A stretch of 64,000 nt of DNA, from assembly GCA_030068075.1 (NCBI GenBank), contig CM057826.1, positions 62,345,312 to 62,409,311 on the forward strand, in the 5' to 3' direction. Position numbers and translations under genes: made by a program. The first letter of the stretch is position 1. Each line of letters starts with the position of its first letter. Origin of the DNA: Paguma larvata (taxonomy: Eukaryota; Chordata; Mammalia; Carnivora; Viverridae). The notes under the pieces are model-generated. The model was not told the origin of the DNA. It was given only the letters and a program-made list of their open reading frames with translations, and searched no databases. This document shows, piece by piece, positions 53,881 to 64,000 of the stretch.

Positions 53881-54531
53881 CATGTTCATTTCCTGTGGCT
53901 GCTGTCACAAATTACCACGAATTAAGTGACATGTGTATCGTTGTGGTAAAAAAAAAAAACACATACCCTCAAATTTATCATCTTAACCATTTTTAAGTGT
54001 ACAGTTCAGTCATGAAGAGTGTATTCACACTGTTGTGAAACAGAGCTCCAGAAGTTTCTCCGTGTTGTCACACCGAAACTCTCTATGTTGCTGACTTTTA
54101 AAACAACACGAGGGTATTATCTCACAGTTCTGGAGGCCAGAAGACCAAAACCAGTCTTACTGGGCTAACGTCAAAGTGCGGGCAGGGCTGGCTCCTTCTG
54201 GAGGCTCTTGGGAGAATCCACGTCCTTGCCTTTTCTGGTTTCTGGGGGCCGCCTGCACTCTGGGGCCTGAGACCCCTTCCTCACACCACTCCAGCCTCCT
54301 GCCTCTGTTGTCGCATGTACTTCCGCGTCTCGTCTGCCCCTGCCTACCTCTCATAAAGACACTTGGGACTGCTTTTAGGGTCCACCTGGATAACCTTGGA
54401 CAGCCTCTCCATCTCGAGATCTGTAACTTCATCACATCTGCAGGGGCCCCTTTGCCACATACGATCCCACTGTCCCAGGTCCCAGGGATTAGGACCTGGA
54501 GATCTGTAGGGGCCACTGTTCAGCTGCGACA
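53881..54531 (-). mobile_element. MLT1-type LTR, antisense, holding an L1 fragment
   Basis: Left end aligns as CATGTTCATTTCC, which is the expected TG start changed by transitions. GTCACAAATTACCACGAATT near 53905, ACAGTTCTGGAGGCCAGAAG near 54125, and a GTTCAGCTGCGACA right end follow. CTGGC flanks it on both sides (53876-53880, 54532-54536), a perfect 5-bp duplication. Confidence 0.85.
53930..54091 (-). mobile_element. L1 3' fragment inside the LTR
   Basis: GTTGTGGTAAAAAAAAAAAA near 53940, TTTATCATCTTAACCATTTT near 53975, GTACAGTTCAGTCATGAAGA near 54000. It splits the LTR at GTGAC/CTGAC. An A12 run replaces the usual TAAAATAC. Confidence 0.7.
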
Positions 54532-54754
54532 CTGGCCGCTGCAGTTTGCTCAGGGCCTAGGTGCCTTCCCTGGCAGCCAGGAGGAGCAGGATCGGTGGGG
54601 GTGGGGGCACGGGCCTGGGATGGGGCAGGGGGTCCTGACACAGCCGAACAGCAAGACTTGGGGCCGAGCAACCTGGCTCAGGCCCTGCTCTCGCCTCACC
54701 CTCTGTAATGTGGGAGCAGTTCCTTCCTCCCACTCAGCTCCTGCAGGACCGTTT
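54532..54754. other. Unassigned sequence
   Basis: The 262-codon plus frame 54176-54964 spans the antisense LTR, this stretch and L2; not a gene. Confidence 0.4.
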
Positions 54755-54945
54755 GCTAACCAACAAAGCACTGGGGATGCAGACAAAAATTGCCTTTCTC
54801 ATGGCACTTCTGTTCTAGTGGGGGAGATGGAGAATGAAGAAGACAAATACATGGGATGGGAGGCAGTGGGAAGTGCTAAGGAGAAAAAGGAAGCGAGGAT
54901 GGGAGAGGAGGATTGGGCAGGCCCCTCTCTGAGCTGTGAAGATGC
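54755..54945 (-). mobile_element. L2 fragment, antisense
   Basis: ACTGGGGATGCAGACAAAAA near 54770 and TTCTGTTCTAGTGGGGGAGA near 54809. Confidence 0.7.
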
Positions 54946-55215
54946 AGTCCGCACACATTTATAAGCATCTATTATGCGCCAGGCACTCTTCTGGGACCTG
55001 GGACACGGCCAAGGACAGACCAAGACAGACCCGGTCCCCGTCCTGGAGGACCTCGGGTTTTAACAGAGGGCTCGGCCAGGGAGAAAATGGATGGGATGAG
55101 CTCGGATGGCGAGGAGGCTATGACAAAACTAACATGGCGTCCTCGGCGAGAGAGCGATGGGGCCGCTTCACGCAGGGTGGACAGGGAGGGCCTCTGGGAG
55201 GAGGTGACCGCTGAG
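54946..55215 (-). mobile_element. Second L2 fragment, antisense
   Basis: ACATTTATAAGCATCTATTA near 54955, GCGCCAGGCACTCTTCTGGG near 54976, GGCCAAGGACAGACC. Confidence 0.7.
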
Positions 55216-56299
55216 GGAGGAGGGCTCCGGGTTGGAGGGACGGCAAAGGCACCGTGGAGGTGACGGACTGAGAATGCCCAGCACGGTGTCTGCGTGGGCG
55301 GGTGCTCCAGAGCGCTGGCAGGAAGGAGCAGCTGGGTGGGGTGAGGGTGGGCGTCTTCTTGGCAGCGGACATCCGCTCAAGGGCTCCATGGCCCACCTGT
55401 GTGGACAGTGCTTCTGAGCTACTAGTTGGTCCCTGCGGTGGACACACCTGAGACAGACCCAGGGGAAAGGCTGCCAGCAGTTCACGGCCACTGTAGGCAC
55501 AATGAGGGCAGAGCCCAGGCCCCAGCTGGAATGACCGAGGCCCGGAGCAGTCCCTGTCAGGAAGGAGCCGGCCTCGGGTTCCCCCACTCTGCTGCGGAGC
55601 TGTTCCCGCGTGAGGGCTGGTTTCTTTAACGAGACCATCTGTCTGGCTTTCCTCACTCCGCTGAGCCTGATGGGGCCATCCGTCTCCCCCATCCCCGTCC
55701 CCGTCTGTCTGTCACCACAAAGGGACCCTGACATCTCTGCCAGGCTCAGAGGGGGGCCATGGCAGGTTTGGCCTCCGGCCTTCCTGTTTATTCTTCTCAT
55801 CTGGCCACATCTGTCCCTGGTGCTGAGTCACTCGCTCCATCTGCCTGTCCTCGCTGTGGGACAGCGACCGTCTCTTCCTGGCTCTCCCGGAGCCACGTGG
55901 CAGCCCACGCACGCATCGGGTGCCAGCACACGCGTGGGGTTGGGGCTGTGAGCAGCTCTGTGACAGCCTGCATGTGGGGCGGGGGAGGGGGTGTCCTTCA
56001 GGGCCAGCCTCCACTTGCGTCTCCTCCTGACCCTGGAGGGGCACGTGGTGTATTTGCTGACTCTCCGAGTTGTTGGGCCCTGCCTAAGGCCACAACCTGG
56101 CCCGGCACAAACCGAAAGGCTGGGTGTAAGGCGGGGCCTTTTCATTTGCATCTGAGCACAGAACGGAGAGGAGGGCAGGCATCCTCAGCCAGGGTTCAAG
56201 TCTGAGCGAGCAGGGCAGTTTCCAGGACCCAGAGCTCTTAATTTGGGCGAGTCTTTCCAAGTCTGACTTTCTTTGTTTTTTGAAAAACGAACAGTTTGA
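55216..56299. other. Unique GC-rich sequence
   Basis: The minus frame 55168-55800 (210 codons) has no known domain. CpG content is moderate, not an island. Confidence 0.45.
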
Positions 56300-56512
56300 G
56301 GGGGTGCCTGGGTGGCCGAGTCAGTTAAGCTTCCAACTTTGCTCAGGTCATGATCTCACGGTTCCTGAGTTCCAGCCCTGCATCAGGCTCTCTGCTGTCA
56401 GCTCAAAGCCTGCTTTGAATCCTTTGTCCCCCCGCCTCTCTCTGCCCCTCCCCCACTCAAGCTATCTCTCTATCTATCTATCTAAAATAAACAATAACAA
56501 ATTAAAAAAAAA
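56300..56512 (+). mobile_element. CAN-SINE, sense
   Basis: GGGGGTGCCTGGGTGGCCGA head, GAGTTCCAGCCCTGCATCAG, CTCTCTGCCCCTCCCCC, a short (ATCT)n and an A-rich tail. A possible duplication [C/T]AGTTTGA / TGTTTTGA is weak. Confidence 0.92.
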
Positions 56513-56584
56513 TGTTTTGACTATGGAGCAGTATAACGCGAGCATATACCCCATAGGCCAAGCGCCTATTTCCCCCTTCCCCTA

Positions 56585-57085
56585 GCAACACGCCCTGAAT
56601 TTTCCTTGAGCCCCTCCCCCTAATTCCTGGGATTTGGGCAGGCTGACACCAGGTTGGCTCCAGGAGAGGGCACATGACCAAGAATTGGCCAACCAGAACA
56701 CTGCAACCCCCTCCCCCCCACACACACCAAGTGATTGGTTCAGGGGCACCAAGCCAGGCCAATCAGGGCCAGAATCTTTGCCCGACTTTTCCAAGGACAG
56801 GACTACTCCTTTCTCCCGGGTCTGGGAGCGAGTGGGTTGTGGAATGGGAGCTATCGGCTGCTGCCAAGTGGTGAAAGCCAGCCTGCGAAGGAAACTAGCA
56901 CAGAGGAGAGCAGAGCCAAAACACGGAGAATGAGAGCAGCTTTAACAAGCCCCTAGATCCAGCTGGGCCTGAAGCCAGCCCACCTCTGGACTTTTCCATC
57001 ATCCCTGCCAATACATTCCCTTTTACAATGTAGTTTGAGTTGGGTTCTGTCACTTGCAACCAGAAGAGTCTTTGATACATTCCTG
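56585..57085 (+). mobile_element. MaLR/ERVL-like LTR relic
   Basis: GGCCAACCAGAACACTGCAA near 56687, TAGATCCAGCTGGGCCTGAA near 56955, AGTTTGAGTTGGGTTCTGTC near 57032, then CTTGCAACCAGAAGAGTC. Confidence 0.55.
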
Positions 57086-57184
57086 AAAAGGACTAACACC
57101 TGCCTGATATGCAGTAGGTACTCAGTAAGTAGTTATTTTAAAATAAGGCCTTTGTGAGTGAAAAAAGCCCTTCTCAAGAGCTAA
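57086..57184 (+). repeat. Possible L2 3' end
   Basis: ACACCTGCCTGATATGCAGT near 57097 then AGGTACTCAGTAAGTAG. Confidence 0.4.
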
Positions 57185-57565
57185 CATATCGTGTGATTCC
57201 ATTTACATAACATTCTCGGCGTGGCACTTATAGGGATGGCAAACAGATTAGTGGTTGCCAGGGGTTAGAGGCGGTGGAAGGGAGGGCAGTGACAATAAAC
57301 GAGGGTCACCAGGGGCATCTTTGTGGTGATGGAACAGCTCTGTGTCTTGATGGCTGTGGTGAGTTCTCGAATCTCCACAGGTGATAAAATGCCAGGACGA
57401 GATGCACACATTGTACCAATGCCCGTTTCCTGGTCTTCACATCATCCTGGAGTTACGAGGGATGTAATCATGGGGGGAGAGCGAGTGGAGGGCACACGAG
57501 GCCTCTCTGTGCTAATTATGCAACTTGCTGTGCCTCAGTAATAATTCCAAAATAAAAAGGGAAAC
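57185..57565 (+). mobile_element. Old L1 3' UTR, sense
   Basis: CAGATTAGTGGTTGCCAGGG near 57244, ATCTTTGTGGTGATGGAACA near 57317, TGTACCAATGCCCGTTTCCT near 57411, ATTCCAAAATAAAAAGG end. Confidence 0.8.
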
Positions 57566-57604
57566 TTGCAGTAGGCTGTCACCACCCAGAAGTTCTCGCA
57601 CCCG

Positions 57605-57840
57605 AAACGGCCGAGAGCGTGGATGCTGGATTCAGAGGCACGCGCGTCTGAACCCCAGCCTGGCCGTTCACGAGCTGAGGGATCCGAGGTCGGTCACGAC
57701 GCGTCTCCTCTCTCAGCCCCGGTCTGTGAAATGGGGCTCATCTGCCTAACTTGTAGAGTGGTAATGAAGAGAAAATGAAATGTACCGTGAACCGCCTAGC
57801 TCAGTGCTTGGCATATGGTAGGCAATAAACAATAGCCGAT
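57605..57840 (+). repeat. MIR
   Basis: GGATGCTGGATTCAGAGGCA near 57620, CCCCAGCCTGGCCGTTCACG, TGAAATGGGGCTCATC, CTCAGTGCTTGGCATATGG. Confidence 0.75.
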
Positions 57841-57884
57841 AGATGCAGCAGGGTATAAATACAAGGCCCGACAGGGAGGACGTG

Positions 57885-58100
57885 GACTCTAGGGGTCAAG
57901 ACTTTGGGCTCTGGAGCCAACCCCCCTGGGCTTGAAGCCTGGCTCTGTGGCTCCCTGGCTTGGTGACCTTGGCTAGGCTCCTTGACCTCTCTGGCTCTCA
58001 CTCTCTTCATCTGTAAAATGGAGACCCACTACATACTCTAGTTTTGAGGATTAAAAGAGACAATGCGCCCGAGGCCATCAGGAAGTGCCTGGCGTTTGGC
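57885..58100 (+). repeat. MIR
   Basis: TTTGGGCTCTGGAGCCAACC near 57902, TGGTGACCTTGGCTAGGCTC near 57960, CTTCATCTGTAAAATGGAGA near 58004, GGAAGTGCCTGGCG. Confidence 0.85.
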
Positions 58101-59555
58101 AAGGACAGCAAACAAAGCTCTGAGCGCTGGCCGGGTGGGGAGCCTGGCCCTTCGGGTGGAGGCAGGGGGGCGCCTGGCCATGCGGTGAGCACCCCTTACC
58201 CCAGGGAAGCTCTGACTTCCTGGGTGCCAATTTCCCTGGAGGCTCTCCTTCAGGGTCCTTCAGCCCACGATGAATCCCACCCGTGGCCAAGCAGGAAATC
58301 TGATCCCAGGCCACCAAGGCACCCCTGCCCCCAAGAACTCAGGCTCCCCCTTTCCTGCTCCCATCGACTCCGAGGAGGGTGCACCCAGACCTGGACTGGA
58401 CTTTGCACTTCGAGGTACAGCCTTTCAGGAGAAAGTAAAGCATGTAGGTCTTGCCATCGGGAACGAAATTATGGACACAGTGGGCACTGGGTGGTGTGGC
58501 TCAAGGGGCGTTGAAGATGCTCTGACCCCAGGCATGTATTTCATGGTTCTCTTGTGGCTTTGAGACATCTAAAATTCCTTCATCCCTGTACCTATCCCTC
58601 AAGTTGAACCTTGCCCACTCCTATGCTCTGTTCCTCTCTTAAATCTAGAAGAGCGACCCATGAGGCCACCACAGTGTAATTAATTTATGACGGGGTTTGG
58701 GGTGAGGCCTGGTAAAAGTAGACAGAGGAGGGGCATAGGAATGGGGGGGGGCAGGGGGTGAGGATAATGCCGGAGGCAAACTTTGCCTGCCCTGGCTGGC
58801 TCTTGGTGATAATCTATTTAAAGGCATCCCCTGGCTGTCCCTGTTGATGGAGATCCGTTTGAACAGTTTCAGGGCTGCCGTCTACTTAATGCAGCTCTGA
58901 GCCTGGCTGCACGGGGGCCCAGAGCTGGGAGGAGGAGGCCGGCTCCTGGCGATGCTTAAGAGCGAGGCGAGCACGTGGAGCTCCTGAGGAGGAGGCGCGG
59001 CTGCGCCAGGCAGCAGTGGCCACATTTGGCAACCCGGCGCTTTCTGCTGCTGGGATGATGGGGCACGCTGGAGGCGAGAACTCCTGTCCTAGAGCCAGGC
59101 AGGAGCACTTGTGAGAAGAGGCTCTCAATCTCAAATGAGCTGGCGATTTGGTGGGATGGAAGAGGCTTTATTAAGTAGTGGCTGAGAGTAAGCCAGCCCC
59201 CAGGGCTGGCTTCGAGCAAATGAGGGGATATGTGGGTTCGTGTGGAAACCATCTTCGGGAATGGCCGGATCCGGGACTTCCTGGATGAGAACATTTAGCA
59301 GTTCCTGAGACCACGTGTTCTATCTAAGGTGGGGGGAAGAGCAAGACTCTGGCCAAGCATTGCCTGTAAGTCCTGTGATTCTTTCTGATTGGTCACACGC
59401 CCATTCCTCCAACCAATCACTGTGGCTGGAAGGACAGGCTATGCTGATTGTTTTGGCCCACTCTAAGAGGCTAAGAGAGATGGGGAGATATCAATTTTAT
59501 TCAAGCCTCACAGAGGGCAGGAGGCCCTGAGCAGGGATGACCTGGCTAGGAAGAA
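58101..59555. other. Unique sequence
   Basis: No gene recognised. 58960-59040 has several CpG but is too short for an island. Confidence 0.45.
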
Positions 59556-59715
59556 GGCAGGACACTAGCTGATAATGACAGCTAAACCTGTGTTCACATG
59601 CTTTATGCAACTTCTCCTCAGCGGCCTCCGCAGAGATTCTTCCTTCCATTTGACATAGGAGAACACTGAGGTAGAGGAACTTGCCCAAAGCCGCATCCCC
59701 AGAGAAGGGTTGCAG
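59556..59715 (-). repeat. MIR fragment, antisense
   Basis: CTAAACCTGTGTTCACATGC near 59582 and ACACTGAGGTAGAGGAACTT near 59663, GCCCAAAGCC. Confidence 0.5.
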
Positions 59716-59849
59716 CCTTATACTATTTTTTGTTCAAGTCCTTTCCAACCCCTCCTGGTTCGGCCCAGCCTCCCCCCACGACCTCCCCCCACCCCCGGCC
59801 CCCAGCCACCCCCTTGCCCTTGATATTCCAGAACATTTAGACTCCCAGG

Positions 59850-59950
59850 TTTGGGACCTGGAAAGGACCTTGGAGCTCATTGCTTCGAGTCTCCTTCAGT
59901 GACATGCTCAAGGTCGCACAGCCAGTGAATCCAGAACAGAAACGGGAATC
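59850..59950 (-). repeat. MIR-like fragment, antisense
   Basis: GGAAAGGACCTTGGAGCTCA near 59860 and GCTCAAGGTCGCACAGCCAG near 59906. Confidence 0.5.
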
Positions 59951-60119
59951 CGTGTCTAATTGTCCCATCTCCCCCGCTGCCTGGGAACCTGGTCTTAACT
60001 GCGTGGGCTTCGTGTCCATTTGCTTGCTGGCCTCAGTTTCTCATTTCTCCACGGCCTCCTGAGGGCCCTGTGGCTCTGGCGCCCTGACGGAGGGGCTGTG
60101 CTTTCCTGGACTCAATGCT
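59951..60119. other. Unassigned spacer
   Basis: No recognised feature. Confidence 0.35.
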
Positions 60120-60310
60120 ACAGCTATTTGCCTGTGTCTTACTCCTCCTCGACAACGTTTTCTTTCTCGCTAATTGCTTTGTTCTAATTCTTTAGAGGTA
60201 ATTTTCTTCTGTTACTTTATTTCTACAGTTAACACCTCCAATTAATTTCAGAGCTCTTGAAAGTTCGCACATAAGTTGCCCTATAAACTCTGGCAGTTTA
60301 ACCATTGCGT
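60120..60310. other. AT-rich block, possible conserved non-coding element
   Basis: CGCTAATTGCTTTG, GAGGTAATTTTC and CTCCAATTAATTTCAG lie within 100 bp, with no repeat signature. Suggests homeodomain binding. Not tested. Confidence 0.35.
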
Positions 60311-60404
60311 GTGAGAACGGCATCTCTGGAAGCATGGTGATCCAGCCGCGCCTACTGCATCCGAAGCACTCGGACACATTGGTTGCATTTGATGTTCATA
60401 ATAG

Positions 60405-60490
60405 CTTTCAAGAGTAGCTTCATTTTACAGAGAGGGAAAATGGAGGCTCTGGAGCCCTCGAGCTGGGATCTGAACCACCACCCCCTGCTC
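60405..60490 (-). repeat. MIR fragment, antisense
   Basis: TTCATTTTACAGAGAGGGAA near 60419 and GAGCTGGGATCTGAACC. Confidence 0.55.
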
Positions 60491-60884
60491 TGTCTTGAGC
60501 TCCTGGAACAGGGAGAGCTAGTGGTCAGTCCCGGTTCCCGGGTGCACTTCTGACCTTCTGGGGCGGCCGTGGAGTGAACTTGATGGCCATGCTAGCTCCA
60601 CCCCCGGTGGTTCTCTGCCTGTCCCTGGATCCTGCTCTGAAAAACTATCCTGGCAGGTGGGAGGGTGTGAAATCCAGGGGAACACAGGGTCTCAGCATCC
60701 GCGCACAGACCGGAAAAAAAAAGAGTGGCAGCTCCAGCATCTCCAAGGGAGAGGAGGGAGGAAAATGCAACAGCAACTACATTTGCAGAGAAATAAAAAA
60801 TGATTTCAAATTCTATTTTCCCGTCTCTCTCAGCACATCCCCTGGCGCTATTTTATCTAGTAAATAGGAGGCCTGCTTGTTATT
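60491..60884. other. Unique sequence
   Basis: No recognised feature. Confidence 0.4.
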
Positions 60885-60965
60885 CTCAATTATGATATTA
60901 ATTCTCCGGGTGACCCTGGGCTACTTACCTCACTACTCCGAGTTGGTTTCTCTATCTATCACCAC
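60885..60965 (+). repeat. MIR fragment
   Basis: GGGTGACCCTGGGCTACTTACC near 60908, then TTGGTTTCTCTATCTATC. Confidence 0.5.
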
Positions 60966-61864
60966 CCGCTCAAGGACAAAAAGATGTTCTTGCAGGAAGG
61001 GAGTGCCCTGTGTCTGAAACAGACCTGGGCCCTCATTACCCAGCAGGCACTGCAGGTGGGGGCATGGGGTAGCCAGCGAGGGGTGGCCAGGATCTTGGCT
61101 TGAGGCACCGGCTCTTATTCTCCTCTCTCTTCAGACCCCTCCCTCCAAACCGTTTTCTGTACTTGTTAGCTTCACAGAGTCTTCTGCCAACCTCCCTGTC
61201 CTGGTAGATTCTGGAATTTTCTCCTCCTCCTCCACCTCCCAAAGTCGGGGGAGGGGTGGCAGCAAATTCCCAGCTGGGTACCAACTTCCACCATCGTGTG
61301 GTTGGTTAGATATTATTTTCATATATTTCCAGCCATCTCCCCTCCTCGGGGGGGGCGGGGCAAGGTTGCCACGGGTAATTGGCCTCGAATTTGTTTACCT
61401 CAGCGCTCAACACTCCCTCTCCCTCTCGTCTCTCCCTCCATCTCCTCCATCCCACCGTGGCTCCCTAAGCCATCTGGAATCTGGCTCTCCATTTCCCCTT
61501 CCCCCACATGGGAGCTGGGGAAGGCCAGTTTGAGCACCGTGTGGGAGGCCCAAGCTTCCCTCCAACATGGGCAACTGGATTTGGAAAACCGCTCATTGGC
61601 GACAAAGGAAAAATACAAATAATGAACTGCAGAGACCCTGGGATGGGGCTTGGCAAATACGGATGAAACGAGTCCCTGATGAAAAATTCTAATGATTTTT
61701 ACTCTTGTTCAGAACTGAAGACTGATTCTGAAATACTGGTTGTCAGGAAAGAAAGGGTTCGGGAGGGGGCTTCTGCAGGAGACAAAGAGCCCCGTGGCCT
61801 GGAGGGCTCTCGGTGCTCCCACGGGCCAGCCTCTGCTTTCCCCTGCCAAGTTACTTCGGGGATC
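60966..61864. other. Unique sequence
   Basis: No gene recognised; pyrimidine-rich segment at 61400-61510. Confidence 0.45.
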
Positions 61865-61985
61865 CTTTGAGAGGTAGGCAGGAAATGTTATCCCTTGTCG
61901 TTGGTTTTGACAGAGAAGGAAACTGAGGCATAGAAGGAGGATTGTTTCTAGACAGTCCCGGATCTAGATCTGTGATGGTCCAAAG
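61865..61985 (-). repeat. MIR fragment, antisense
   Basis: AGGTAGGCAGGAAATGTTAT near 61873 and GAGAAGGAAACTGAGGCATA near 61913. Confidence 0.6.
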
Positions 61986-63639
61986 CTCCCATCTGGATCA
62001 TTCTGCTGAACCGAGTGGGCAGCCTCCACGGGGGCAGAGATTTTCGCAGCTTAGGGAAGATTTCAGGTCAGATCTGTGACAAAGCCTCTCTTGAAACCCT
62101 GGGTGACCATCAAAATAATTAACAACCTGAAGGCCCCGGGGGCCGATCCGTCAGAGCTGTGGCCAGCCACGAGATGGGGCACGCCCAGGGAGGCCAGAGT
62201 GACCAGGACAGGGGAGCCGGGGCCCACGGGAGCAGAGGAAGCCACTACTCACTATCTGAGATGGAAGCCTTTCAATATTTTAGCAACCGGCTCACACCAC
62301 CACGTGTCCCCGGGCGATCCTCAGCGCTGCTCCAACCGCTACCTGGACGTGGACCCGGCACACGTCTCCCCTAGAAGCCAAATCTGCCATGCCCTGCAGC
62401 TTCCTGTCCTCATGTACACAGGCCTGGGAGGCCTGGAGGAAGGTGGGAGGCTGAGCTGTAGGGCCATTCACCTGGCCCATCTCTCTGGCCTCAGTTTTTT
62501 GATCCACAAATTGGGAGCAACTCTAGCACTTTGTGTTCTGGAACCGTGGGCGGAGAAGAGACCCTTGTCCGGCGCCGGCCCTCGAGCCTGGCACGAGACC
62601 ACTACTCAACAAATGCTTGCTGTACTTCTGATTTCCAAACCTGCTTTTCCGGCCAGCCACCGTCTTCTGAGAAACATGACCATCGGGCGGTGAGTTATCA
62701 TAACTAATAGACCAGCGTCTGGGTATCCAGGCAGAGCAGGGCAGCTGCGGCCACAACCGTCCTCGCCCCATCCCAGCCCCTTCTCCAGGAAGAGGTTTGC
62801 AAACAAGCTTATGGAGACAGAGCGCGGTGTCCGTTCTTGGGGTCGTGACAGCGAAGATGAGATGGTCTGGCTCATTCACCTGCCGGCCCCCAGCTGGGCC
62901 CTGAAGGCCTCTTTTGGGACCTCACATCCGCCCTCAGCTGGAACGGGGCAGGGCCAAAGACACCTGAGCAGGCATTGGAGTCAGCACGCCACCTCCTGAG
63001 GGGCCACGCGGAGGGACCCTTCTCCTTTGAACCGGGTTGTACTTTTGGAAGGCAGCCCTGTCACTGGACGCCAGGCTTCCTATTCTCCCCACTGCACGTG
63101 TTGCTGCTGATGGGGTCCCGGCCAGGAGCAGGGGTGACAGCAGAGAACTTGCCCAGATGCCTTTCCTTCCCCCGTCCGCCCACTTCGGCCACCTTGCAGA
63201 AAGCTACGCTTTCAGATTCCACCGACTGCAAGCACAAAGCCACCCAAAGCCACCGCTGCAGCCATCAGGCCTCACGGCCTCACTCGGGACAGGAACTGGG
63301 CTGGAGTTGGGGGATAAGGGGGCGGAGAGGGATGATGGCTTTCCAGAGAGAACATCACACGATAGCTCCTCTGGTTTCTGGCCAGGACACCCCCCCCATC
63401 AAAGCGTGAGGGTCCCTGTAGCTCCTGCATCAGAGTCACCTGGGGTGCCAAGGAAACATGTGGGTTCCGGATTCCAGGGCCCCACCTCAGTCCTGCTGAG
63501 TGAGAATCAGGGCCGCGAGACTGACCTTTCAAACAACAACTCCAGAGAGTCTCTTGCTTTGAAAGGTTTGCGACCCTTTCCCCTAGACTAGATGTCATGC
63601 TTCTGGGGACAGAACCCCCCCTCGACTTCCTCCTCTCCT
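61986..63639. other. Unique sequence
   Basis: No gene recognised. The 205-codon plus frame at 62076-62693 has no known domain. A possible MIR scrap is at 62480-62530. Confidence 0.45.
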
Positions 63640-63765
63640 ACCCCAGGCTACCTGAGTTTGAGCCCCATCTTTGCCATGATGACCCGTAGGAGTTTGGCTG
63701 GCACTTCACATCCTTGCCTCAGCTGCCTCCTCTGTGAAATGGGGAGACGAGCAGAACCCACCGCG
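63640..63765 (+). repeat. MIR fragment
   Basis: CCTGAGTTTGAGCCCCATCT near 63651, CTCAGCTGCCTCCTCTGTGA near 63718, AATGGGGAGACG. Confidence 0.7.
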
Positions 63766-63889
63766 TCTATTCAGCCTCCTCCAAGCCCGACTCCCTAGGG
63801 GGTGGAGAGCACCTTGCTTCAGGTAGAGAGGGGCGCGAGTCCCCGGACTGGTCCCTCTCCGCATGAAGAACCAGCGGTGCTATTTGTCA

Positions 63890-64000
63890 GGTGGGGAAAA
63901 GCCTCCGCAGTCAGACACACATGAGGCTTCCAATCCTGGCGTCCCCACCTCTTGCCTGTGTGACTCCGGGCAAGTCCTCGGAGCGGGGCATAGCTCTCCC
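63890..64000 (+). repeat. MIR fragment, cut by window end
   Basis: TCAGACACACATGAGGCTTC near 63911, TGTGTGACTCCGGGCAAGTC near 63956. Confidence 0.6.

Noticed and set aside
54176..54964. 262-codon plus-strand open frame
   Set aside because: Covers an antisense MLT1 LTR and antisense L2. No domain, and the frame crosses repeat borders.
55168..55800. 210-codon minus-strand frame
   Set aside because: GC-driven, no domain, with many overlapping frames.
58960..59050. Second CpG island
   Set aside because: Too short, with few CpG.
62076..62693. 205-codon plus-strand frame
   Set aside because: No known motif, and no splice or promoter context.

Overview
The window looks like a feliform carnivore, most probably a cat (Felidae). 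The best evidence is a set of tRNA-Lys-derived CAN-SINEs. They start with the GGGGCGCCTGGGTGGC-type head, carry a GGTTCGAGCCCC-type B box, and end in an AATAAA-rich A tail. There is also a young L1 3' end of the type I associate with cat, with GAGCACTGGGTGTTG and GGAAACCAATTTG motifs. Everything else is mammalian: L2, MIR, MaLR/MLT1-type LTRs, old L1 and Tigger DNA transposons. Family names here come from my memory of consensus sequences, not from a search.

I find no protein-coding exon I can defend. The longest open frames (about 190-262 codons) lie in transposon relics or GC-rich sequence with many chance frames, and none resembles a known protein. I see no structural RNA gene except tRNA-derived SINEs. 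The window reads as an intergenic or intronic stretch of a GC-moderate, gene-neighbourhood type, with many surviving L2 and MIR copies.

Layout. 0-10 kb: an old antisense L1 split by a Tigger element, a second antisense L1, a complete solo LTR with a 5-bp target duplication, and a further MLT1 LTR. 10-16 kb: L2 pieces, AT-rich unique blocks, and a young full-length CAN-SINE with a perfect 12-bp duplication. 16.4-19.9 kb: one old sense L1 relic carrying three CAN-SINEs and a young 5'-truncated L1 that seems to carry a 3' transduction. 20-26.4 kb: a three-layer nest (L2, MLT1, second LTR), another nested locus around 24.2-24.9 kb, and an internally deleted Tigger1. 27-31 kb: L2, a CAN-SINE and unique sequence. 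31.0-31.63 kb: the only strong CpG island, with GC boxes and a near-perfect CTCF-like site, next to an AT-rich block full of TAAT cores. 32-46 kb: ancient repeats, L2, MIR, microsatellites and a T-rich unassigned repeat. 46-64 kb: mostly unique GC-rich sequence with scattered MIRs, a mixed-orientation L1 relic at 48.4-49.1 kb, a nested LTR/L1 at 53.9-54.5 kb, L2 copies, a CAN-SINE and an L1 3' end.

There is no operon-like gene system. What works together here is probably regulatory (CpG island, CTCF-like sites, AT-rich conserved-looking blocks), set in a layered record of transposon insertions. Divergence, conservation and family assignments all need alignment to confirm.
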